DNA of 64,000 nt from Viola odorata (taxonomy: Eukaryota > Streptophyta > Magnoliopsida > Malpighiales > Violaceae), in NCBI GenBank assembly GCA_963691705.1, contig OY829543.1, positions 33,858,025 through 33,922,024 of the forward strand, in the 5' to 3' direction. Shown here piece after piece: positions 54,716-63,293 of the stretch. The translations under genes were made by a program, and so were the position numbers. The notes beneath the pieces were generated by a model. It did not search any database. It saw only the letters and a list, made by a program, of their open reading frames with translations, and was not told the DNA's origin. How positions within the stretch are numbered: position 1 is the first letter of the stretch; each line of letters opens with the position of its first letter.

Positions 54716-55174
54716 CTACTCTTCACCGTCGGACCAAGTAATGCCGTAGCAATAGACTACGTCCTCTTCGTCATCGCCACCCCAGAATGGTGAATCCATA
54801 ACAGCAGGGGGAGAAGACTCACCGACCCTCTTTCTAGCGGCAGTAGTCGACCCGGTTGTTTTCTCCTTAACGCTTGGCGATACTGCATCAACGGCTGAAC
54901 CAGCAGAAGGAACCCACGGAGGCAAATCACTCAAAGGAGGAAACGAGTTTTTCTCCTCCCTAGCCAGAGAAGCCAGAGAGTCGAAAAATGACTTAGAGGC
55001 CTTGGCAGCCTCCTTCCTTCGTTGTTCGACTTCCTTTCTCCGCCTCTTGTGACCTCGCCGGCGGACAACCGGCCTCCAAGGAGGCGATGGGGGAGGATTA
55101 TCTGTGTCAGGGGTAGTCGGAGGAGTTGGCGGTGAATTCCCCAAAGCCGTACCTAGCAAATAAGAATCAGCCAT
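54716..55174 (-). CDS. aORF2 of element D, unknown function
   Basis: An intact 152-residue ORF starting MADSYLLGT. SPPTPPTTPDTDNPPPSPPW at residues 14-33, a basic block (RRRGHKRRRKEVEQRRKEAAK) at about 38-58, FFDSLASLA, and the acidic end DDEEDVVYCYGITWSDGEE. Clearly homologous to G and E aORF2. The conserved Y-C-Y-G-x-[ST]-W-S-D-G-E tail in D and G is the best signature. No known family; a nuclear location is only suggested by the basic block. Confidence 0.73.
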   Translation of the reverse strand: MADSYLLGTALGNSPPTPPTTPDTDNPPPSPPWRPVVRRRGHKRRRKEVEQRRKEAAKASKSFFDSLASLAREEKNSFPPLSDLPPWVPSAGSAVDAVSPSVKEKTTGSTTAARKRVGESSPPAVMDSPFWGGDDEEDVVYCYGITWSDGEE

Positions 55175-55648
55175 GAGACTCGCAGAGGATCTATAACGAA
55201 GAAAAATGAAGGAGAAAGAAATGGATAAGAATGAAGGAGGAAAAGCCTCATTAAATAGCTGGGAAAAGAAGAAAAGAGACTCTTCGATCCTCCAACCCGA
55301 CTCTTGAAGATTGGCACGTGTACAGTCTGAAGTGCAAATGTAGATTTGCAGTCATGCCTGTTGAAATCTCGCGCAAATCAAGAATAATGCTAATATCTGC
55401 CGATCAGTTGTTATAATGAGGACGGTGCGGAGTTAAGGCAGAACGATCAACAGAAAAACCGCCCAATGGCAAGACTGTTTTCAGTTGGGCTAAGAATATT
55501 CCTTGGAAAATGACAAAGAGCACAGTAAAGAAGAAGAACAGTTACAAGGCGGAATAATTGAAACGATTTATTTATTATGGCCTACCGGCCGAAAGATACA
55601 TTTACAAGGCAAGAGGAAAAGAAAAAGGCCCAAAGGGAGCCACCGTTA
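55175..55648 (-). promoter_or_regulatory. aORF1-aORF2 spacer and probable aORF2 promoter in D
   Basis: On the minus strand: AGCCCAACTGAAAAC near 55480-55494, CACGTG at 55315-55320 and TATTTAA at 55251-55257, then the ATG at 55174. The layout matches G. Confidence 0.6.
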
Positions 55649-56026
55649 TCAGGCGTCAGAACCAGCATCCTCGGGCACCTCAGGAAGGTCCCTCAAGGAA
55701 TCCATTACCAGGACAAGATCATGGGAAGTGGCCCTCATACCCTTCAGGCAGCACCCCAACATGTCCTTACGCTGCTGCAGCATAGCGATCACCACTTAAA
55801 TCCGAGAGATGGAGGCAGACAGCTTTGAAACACTCTCCAAAGGACTGAAGTCCTCCAGAGAGATGGCTCCCAGCCGGGAATAGAGCGGAGTCAGCATCCC
55901 CTGCAGCTCCAGAATATCCTCAGAAGTCTTGACCAGCATGTTCTCCAGGAAACCGACGTCACCGTCGTTGAGGTTCCTGAGTGAATGACCCTTGGAGAGA
56001 AGAAAATTCTTGGTCAAATGATCCAT
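55649..56026 (-). pseudogene. aORF1 of element D, one premature stop
   Basis: Starts MDHLTKNFLLSKGHSLRN at 56026 and would run 125 residues to the TGA at 55649, the same length as G. A TAA at 55796-55798 replaces the Gln codon (CAA) of G. The frame is open on both sides of it and the end (PEDAGSDA) is unchanged, so the stop is probably recent. A TATA box (TATAAAT, 56076-56082, minus strand) lies 50 bp upstream of the start. Confidence 0.78.
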
Positions 56027-56788
56027 GATGCTGACTGATAGAGATGAGGAGAACGTGGATGGAGAAAGTTCTCCGATTTATAGGCTCCACTGAAGGGAGG
56101 CCTTGGAAAAAGAAATTGAGGTCCTCAAAAGACGAGCCGTCCCGATATCCTCAAGGACTGATAAGCCTAGAACGGAAGAAAGGGGTAACGGTCGCGATAT
56201 AGATACTGGAAGGAGTACGAGGTAGAGTCTGAAAAAACGCCGAAAGACACGATGTCACTGGTAGCCCTGACGCTAAAACCATAAGGTTACCGGTATCCAC
56301 AGTATAAGGCCGCGTTGATGTCACTGGTGGCCCTAGATGCGTAAAACCGTGTTGGCATCAGAGGCGTCTGGTGGTATGAAGTCGCAATAACCATAAGGTA
56401 GCTGATGGCGTAAAGCCGCGTTGATACCGCTACTCTCTCGGGCGTAAAGAATACATCGGGGCTCGTGTGACCTCAGACCTCTGTAAGTATAAGGTTTGCT
56501 AACCTCTGTATAAGTATCTATCTCCTCTGTGTCTTTGCAGTACACTCGAAAGGATGATAGCCCCGAATATACGCCAGCCTAGGGCACGGCCTGGTTGAAT
56601 ATCCGTAATGACGCCGCACGTAACCCAACTACGGTCCTTCTATGACTTGTACAAAGTGGAGACTTCATAAGCCCTATCGAGAGGCCAAGAAGATTAATAT
56701 CGCCTCATGACCGAGCAGATCCCTATTCTAAGATATCAGACGTGGATAGCCCTTGGTGAACACTCGGGCTAGTTTTCAGTTGGGCTTA
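56027..56788 (-). other. Region between aORF1 and 3' LTR of D
   Basis: Non-coding. Imperfect repeats with GCGTAAA.CCG and GATGTCACTGGTGGCCCTA words at about 56240-56460, matching 32880-33080 of G. Ends with TTTTCAGTTGGGCTTA at 56773-56788 directly before the LTR. No strong polypurine tract beside the LTR. Confidence 0.65.
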
Positions 56789-57315
56789 TGATAACAATTG
56801 GAATACTCCTGACGGCAACATTGGGGCTACGGCATCAATCCCGGATAAGTTTCTATACGCTTCCCTAAAATGCCAACCTATCGCCTGGGTCAGCGGAAAT
56901 TTCCTAGGATGGTCGACTTCAGCGGGGGGGGATCTCATGCACCTTTATGCGCACGGCGTCATCCCATCCTAGGGGACCAAGGAGGATATCGCTCCCGATA
57001 GACCCTACATGATTATCGCCCCAATGACGGAACTGATATCGCCCGAAGCGATGGTTACAACGTTGCCATCCCCTATCGCTGTAAGGTATCGCCATCTTAA
57101 GCCTATAAATACCCCTTCGAATTCCAAACAAAAGGTAAGATCGAGATCATCTTGGAGAACCTCTACCATTCTGAAAACTCGAACTGACTTAAGCATCGGA
57201 GTGTCTACGCCGGAGTCCCCCTCCGGCGCTTTGCAGGTACCTCCGACGCCGGTCGCTTCCCTTCCGACTAGCTGCAGCAGCCGTTTCCGACCAGAAGAGA
57301 TCTCGGATCTTATCA
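56789..57315 (+). repeat. 3' LTR of D (527 bp)
   Basis: Same length as the 5' LTR. TATA box 57104-57111; GC hairpin 57208-57228. Ends GGATCTTATCA, followed by AGCAG. Confidence 0.95.
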
Positions 57316-57320
57316 AGCAG
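57316..57320 (+). repeat. Right target site duplication of D (AGCAG)
   Basis: Matches 41642-41646 exactly. Confidence 0.95.
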
Positions 57321-58436
57321 ACATGCCCGGAATCTCTCGGGAAGTCGCAGAACATCGGCTGAACATTAGTCCTGACGCCAAGCCTGTTCAACAAAGGCGA
57401 CGTGCCTTTTCATCGGAAAAAATAGCAGTCATCGAAAAGGAGTTGCTAAAGCTCACAGAGGCGAGGTTCATTCAAGAAGTCCAGTACCCGACCTGGCTAG
57501 CTAATCCTGTCTTAGTCCCAAAGCCTAACGGGGACTGGCGCATGTGCATCGACTTTACTAACCTAAATAATGCCTGTCCCAAGGACTGCTATCCCCTTCC
57601 GCGAATAGATCAGTTAGTCGATCAAACCGCTGGGTATGCTTATCTAAGCTCCGTAGATGCGAATTCCGAATATCACCAAATCCCTATGGCCGTAGAGGAC
57701 GAGCAAAAAACTGCATTCATTACTCCTAGAGCTACATACTGCTATACTGCAATGCCGTTTGGGCTAAAGAATGTTGGTGCAATATTTCAGCGAATGGCAA
57801 ACAAAGTTTTTGAAAATCAAATCGGGAGAAATGTAGAGGCCTACGTAGACGACATCCTGATCAAAAGTCGGAGTTTCAGAGAGCACCTCGCTGACTTGCA
57901 AGAAGTTTTCAATGTGATGAGAAAACACAAGATGAAGTTAAACCCACGGAAGTGCATGTTCGCATTCCAAACGGGAAAATTCCTGGGCTATGTGGTCAGC
58001 CAGAAGGGCATCCAACCCAACCCGTCAAAGATAAAAGCCATCCAGGATATGATATCCCCGCGAACTGTCAAAGAGATACAGAAGTTAACCGGGCGCATCA
58101 TTGCGTTGGGGCGATTCATATCTAAGCAAGGCGAGAGATGTTTGCCTTTCTTCAAAGTCATCCGCAACAAGACTCCTTTCGGATGGACAGAGGAATGTGA
58201 GAAAGCGTTTGCAGGACTAAAAGCTTACCTATCATCAGATTTAGTGCTGACGAGGCCTGAGCCCGGCGACGAACTATATCTATATTTGGGAATAGCTGAC
58301 GAGGTAGTCAGCGCCGTCCTTGTGCGAAGTGAAGGGCACGTGCATCGTCCTGTATTCTTCGTGAGTCACATATTGAAAGATGCCGAACTGCGATACGCTC
58401 CTATCGAGAGGATAGCACTAGCTCTAGTACCCGCGG
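57321..58436 (+). pseudogene. Element C reverse transcriptase and start of RNase H
   Basis: Continues the C frame after D (ACMPGIS region) with a complete, stop-free RT: NGDWRMCIDFTNLNNACP, MPFGLKNVGAIFQRM and the catalytic YVDD near 57847-57858, then KFLGYVVSQKGI and the connection domain. The gypsy RNase H begins (YLYLGIADEVVSAVLVR, YAPIERIALALV) and breaks off at about 58436. Codons after that belong to G sequence read in the wrong direction. Two residues of the conserved DANxxYHQIP block differ from D and G (SEYHQ instead of FGYHQ or SGYHQ). Confidence 0.88.
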
Positions 58437-59096
58437 GAATCGCTTTCGCTATCAGCTCTACACTTCACCAGGGATTACTCATCTGGTTACTAGCCGAGAT
58501 TTCACGATTCTCCGAGTTTCCCTAATTTCACGATCGGCCCTTAAAGTGCCTCGTCTTAGTGAGTTGTCGGATCGGGACGGCTATCACAAGGCTAGGGAAT
58601 TTTCACTTTTGGGCATTGCCCTCGCGTCTAGAACCGTGTCCTTACTTAATGGCTTAGCCATAGTAGCCCAGCCGTTAAGATAGGATTCTTATTTCTAGAA
58701 CGGAGTTTCTATTTCTTTGGGGCGTGCCTCATCTAGTTGGGCCGTCTCCACGAGAACGGTCAGTACAAGAAAAGGACTTTTCACTCCCAAAGATACCGGG
58801 TGGTGCCCTCACTTAATGAGCCATCTGATCAAGATCGGTCATCACATGGATAGGACTTTTCACCCCCGGGGGCGTCCAGGATCTTTCAATCCGACGCTAA
58901 TTCAAGGTATGGTGGGTAGTGCCCTCACTTATTGGGCCATCTGATCAAGACCGGCCATCACAAGGATAGGACTTTTCACTTCCCCAAAATACCCCCTTTT
59001 TTATCTGCACAAAGACAACCACAAACTTCCACGAAAGCTCTCTCATCGAGCATTAGTCATGGTTAGGGTTGACATAAATCAAAGGTACAGATAAAA
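58437..59096 (-). repeat. 3' non-coding region of G with tandem repeats
   Basis: Reverse complement of the D region 47910 to about 48545: the GTGAAAAGTCC repeat (about 58540-58985) and the internal polypurine tract (58991-59002). It ends at the C junction near 58437. Confidence 0.78.
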
Positions 59097-60068
59097 TCAA
59101 ATTCTAGAGTAATATAACTTCAAGCGAGCGATATTCCAAGAGTTGGATAAGGGTGTACCATCGAGAGTCTCCAGATGATAGGCTCCTTTCCCGACAACGT
59201 GGGTGACGCGATATGGTCCATCCCAGTTTGGACTGAGTTTTCCCATGCGTTGCTCTGCCGCTCACTTGTCTCTGAGCACCAGGTCACCAGGTTTCAGCAA
59301 CCGTTCTTTGACGCGCCTGTTATGATAACGGGCCATCTTTCGTTTGTAATGCTGCATTTTCAGAAGGATTTCCTCTCAGACTTCTGGTAACCCGTCCAGG
59401 TTAGCTCGTAACCTTTCCCCATTTAGTTCCTCCCGAAAGTGAGCTACCCGTAGGCTCATGGTTCCAATTTCCACCGGTGTAACGGCTTCGGTCCCGAAGG
59501 CCAACGCGAAAGGTGTTTCTCCGGTGGTGGTCTTAACGGTCATGCGATATGCCCACATCACGTATGGTAGCTCATCAGCCCATTTCTTTTTAGACCCTTC
59601 TAGGTTTTTCTTGATGCCGCTAAGGACGCTCCGATTGGTTACTTCCGCCTGTCCATTATTTTGCGGATGAGCCACGGAGGAAAAGCGTTGCTCGATTCCA
59701 AATTCTGAGCACTGGTCTTTGAAGAACTGGCTGGTGAACTGCATTCCGTTATCGCCAACAAGGACGCGAGGTACGCCAAACCTCATGATAACTTGATGTT
59801 TGAAAAAACGCCAAGTTTTTTCTGCCGTGATTGTGGCGACCGCTTCAGCTTCCGCCCACTTAGTGAAATAGTCTACCGCCACTATCACAAATTTCAGTTG
59901 AGACCTTGCCTTTGGGAATGGGCCTAGGATATCGATCCCCCATTTAGCAAAAGGACAAGGGGCGATAATTTTAGATATTTCAGTGGCAGGCCGCCGAGGA
60001 ATCTTGGCAAACTCCTGGCACTTAGGGCAGGTTTGCACATAGTTGTGGCAATCTCTTCGGACGGTGGG
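59097..60068 (-). pseudogene. Element G integrase
   Basis: Minus strand. CPKCQEF, then the catalytic core AVDYFTKWAEAEAV, VGDNGMQFTSQF and NNGQAEVTNRSV (D-D-E), then the C-terminal part; D's ARLKLYY end is found here with a stop at 59097-59099. Stops near 60069 (TAG for the Trp of FYWPT) and 59376. Close to the D protein throughout, including TTTGETPFALAFGTEAVTP. Confidence 0.87.
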
Positions 60069-61622
60069 CTAGTAAAATCCAGATCGAAAGACCTGTGCTG
60101 CAAGGGTACCGCCTGACACGTGCATACCACATACCCCTTCATGGATTTCGCGCAAGGTGTGAAGACCCTCTTGTTTAGTTATACATTTGGCGGCAGGGTG
60201 AGAAAAACACCTTCGAATCAGGTCCCCGTCATAGTATGTACAGCGTGCTGCCTGTCTCAATACCTTCTTCTTTTCAGCGGTATCCTCAGGCAGTTCCTCG
60301 TGTTTCAAGAATTTGATTACGGGAATTCGCCAGTCGCTTTCGCGCTCCTCCACACATAAAAATGCTTGCTCTTCCATGAAGGATGGTACCGATAACTCTC
60401 GATAGTATACACCTTTGGGTATAGACGCTTCCGGATTTGCGGCCATTTTGGCTAGATCATCAGCTTCAGCGTTTTCCTCCCTGGGGATATGTTCGAACCT
60501 GATCAGCGGTTCCCGGGCCTGAGAATGCCCTAAGACCTGGTCAATTTTCAACTTGGAATCACCACAGATTTTTAGACGCAGGTCTCCTGTTCTTCCAGCA
60601 TCGTGCCTCCCTTTAGAGGAAAGTCCTTTCCCTATTCTGAGCCCGGCTAGCAACGCCTCATACTCTGCCGCGTTATTAGATAACAGCTGTAGGATTCGAA
60701 TGGCGTATCGTATTTGCATATCGTGCGGCCCATTTATAAAAATTCCAACTCCAGCCAGCTCTTGGTTTTTAGCTCCATCCACATGGACGATCCAGAGGTC
60801 CGTGTAGGTTTCCGGGAACGGGAGATCCATGTCGCCCCATTCCGCTTCAGGTACGCCGTCCAAAGGATCCTCTGTAAAGGTACATTCCGCTATGAAATTG
60901 GCCAGGATCTGAGCTTTTACGGACGGTCGCGACTGATACCTCAATCCATATTGTTCTAGTTCAAGCGCCCAAATCAACATTCTTCCGGAAGATTCAGGCT
61001 TTCGAAATATTCTTTTCAGAGGCTGGTCTGTGAGTACGATAACGGAATAAGACTGAAAATATCGATCCATTTTGCGGGTGGCTTGTATCAGAGCGAACGC
61101 TATCTTTTCAATTCGGGCGTATTGCAACTCCGCATCCTTCAGGACGTGGCTCACAAAATAGACCGGGCGATGAGAATGGTTATCGTCGCGAATGAGGACG
61201 GCACTGACCACTTCATCCGCGACGCCAAGATACAAATATAAAGTATCACCTACTTCAGGTCTCGTCAATAATAAGTCAGACGATAGGTAATCTTTTAGGC
61301 CGATAAATGCTTCCTCACATTCCGGGGTCCACCCGAACGAGTCTTTCTTGCGTATGACTTTGAAAAAAGGGATACACTTTTCTCCTTGCTTGGAAATGAA
61401 TAGCCCAAGGGCAATGACTCGCCCTGTTAGCCTTTGCACCTCTTTAATGGTTCTTGGCGATATCATGTCCTGTATGGCCTTAACCTTTGAGGGATTAGGC
61501 AGGATGCCTTTTTGGCTGACCACGTAGCCCAAGAATTTTCCTGTTTGAAATGCAAACATGCATTTTTGGGGATTTAACTTCATGCGATACCTTTTCATCA
61601 CGTCAAAGACTTCCGTTAAGTC
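60069..61622 (-). pseudogene. Element G RT end, two RNase H domains and integrase start
   Basis: A 510-codon open stretch on the minus strand: RT connection (KFLGYVVSQKGILPNPSK), gypsy RNase H (YLYLGVADEVVSAVLIRDD), second RNase H (VHVDGAKNQELAGVG, NNAAEYEALLAGLRIG, KICGDSKLKIDQ, ENAEADDLAKM) and the start of the integrase zinc region (HEGVCGMHVSGG). Between the second and third motifs of the second RNase H the spacing is like D, but a stretch around RFEHIP is shorter (about 22 residues missing compared with D). Confidence 0.87.
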
Positions 61623-62621
61623 TCATAGGTGATCTTGAAAGCTTGCGCTCTTTACCAAAATATCGTCAACGTATGCTTCCACATTCCTCCCTATTTGCTC
61701 TTCGAATATCTTATTGGCCATACGTTGGAACGTAGCCCCGTCGTTCTTCAGCCCGAACGACATCGCCGTATAACAGTAGGTGGCCTTTGGAGTGAGAAAC
61801 GCAGTCTTTTCTTCATCTTCCCGGGCCATGGGAATCTGATGATATCCAGAGTTGGCGTCCAATGAGCTTAGATAAGCGTATCCAGCGGTCTGATCAACTA
61901 ACTGATCTATGCGAGGAAGTGGGTAGCAATCCTTAGGGCAGGCATCATTTAAATCTGTGAAGTCGATGCACATGCGCCAATCCCCATTGGGCTTAGGAAC
62001 AAGGACAGGGTTCGCTAGCCAGTTGGGATATTGAACTTCACGGATAAACCCTGCGTCAAGGAACTTTGCTACTTCCTTATCTACAGCTAACGCCTTTTCA
62101 TTAGAGAACGCGCGTCGCTTTTGTTGTACCGGCCTGGCATCTGGGTCCACATTGAGACGATGTTCGGCTATTTCCCGTGACATACCTGGCATGTCGGAGG
62201 GTTTCCACGCGAAATCTCCTTGGCATTTGTTCAGCAGCCGGGCCAGTTGAAGGTTTTCCGCTAGGCTAAGTTTTTCACTGACCAGGAAACTTGCTTCCTC
62301 TATACCAATTGCCGGAATGGGTACCATTTTGTCTAGAGGTTGAGCACGCTTCTCATCACTCTGCTCATAGGGATCCGCTGCTATACATACGTACCTGTCG
62401 CAGCTTCTTTGAGTCATGAGGGAGTAGCATTCCGCTGCCAGCTTTTGATCGCCTTTTACCGATACTACCCCATCCCAGGAGGGGTATTTCATCTTAAAAT
62501 GCTTCTGCGATATCACCGCTCCAAAGCGGTTGAGGAAAGGTCGTCCGAGCATGACATTGTAAGGCAAATTCAGATCCACGACAAGGAACAACAGGTTCTC
62601 TGATCGCTTGTAGGTGTCTTC
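61623..62621 (-). pseudogene. Element G protease end and reverse transcriptase
   Basis: Minus strand, 322 open codons. The protease second strand (YNVMLGRPFLNRFGAV) is followed by RT: NGDWRMCIDFTDLNDACP, SGYHQIP, ATFQRMANKIFEEQIGRNVEAYVDDILVKS. The YVDD box is intact here, unlike in D. Stops at 61623 and 62622 flank the stretch; the latter is TGA where D and C have an Arg codon in the YFREDT motif. Confidence 0.88.
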
Positions 62622-63293
62622 TCAAAAATATATGGGCAAAGTAATTACCCCCGTGACAGGGATTGGAACCCCATCAACGCCGACTATAGGCCGTTTGCTA
62701 GGTGTTAACTCATTATCAGGTCGTTTCATGAGATTGTAAGCTTCTAGCGAAAAGAGGCTCACCGCACTCCCGTTATCGATAAGAGTTCTTCTGATTCCAT
62801 GACTGGCGATGACGGGCGTAACCACCAATGCATCGTTATACGGATAGACGACGCCTTTCTCATCCTCTTCAGAAAAGGATAATACCATTCGATCCAATAT
62901 GCCTATCGCATCTCCTTTTTTTGTCATGTCATCACGTGTGCGTTTATCTCTTTTCGCGGCTGTCGATTGCTCTGATTCGTCCATATAAGGGGTTCCTCCC
63001 GCGATAATGTTAATCATAGGGATATATTCGTCATCAACCGCAAGAGTTTCCCTATCTTTACCTCTGGGAGCATCATCCTTTTGCGGAACGCGAGGAGGAA
63101 CTGGTGGTTCGTCTGTTGTCCTTTTCATGAGATTATTTCTGGCATCTTCTCTTATTTGGGTAGCAAATTCCCCCAAATATCCTTCTTCTACCAAGCGTTC
63201 TATCGCCGATCTTAACTCCCTGCACGCTTCTGTGGAATGGCCCCTGGCTTTGTGGAATTTACAATAAGCATTTTCCCTTCTCCCTAGAAGCAC
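62622..63293 (-). pseudogene. Element G nucleocapsid and protease region
   Basis: Minus strand. CX2HX4HX4C knuckle (YCKFHKARGHSTEAC, near 63210-63255), an acidic linker (MINIIAGGTPYMDESEQS) and the protease active-site segment RRTLIDNGSAVSLFSLEAYNLM near 62720-62790. Close to D throughout. Confidence 0.86.

Larger units (their letters stand above)
41647..57315 (+). mobile_element. Element D: complete 15.7-kb Tat-type element with antisense gene module
   Basis: Two 527-bp LTRs, target duplication AGCAG, primer site, gag, protease, damaged RT, two RNase H domains, integrase, a repeat-rich 3' region and four antisense genes (aORF4 to aORF1 in order). By eye the LTRs differ at six sites, all transitions, so it is recent. 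It lacks the RT catalytic box, so it could not be autonomous in its present form. Confidence 0.94.
38278..58436 (+). mobile_element. Element C: Tat-type element, split by D and truncated in RNase H
   Basis: Plus-strand pieces 38278-41646 (5' LTR, gag, protease) and 57316-58436 (RT, start of RNase H). The two pieces join in frame across the D insertion. The 3' end, with the rest of RNase H, integrase, antisense genes and 3' LTR, is missing; minus-strand sequence of G follows directly. Confidence 0.88.

Noticed and set aside
58425..58470. GCTCT near 58450 as the right target duplication of C
   Set aside because: It differs from GCTAT by one base, is not preceded by an LTR end, and lies inside sequence that aligns with the G 3' region.
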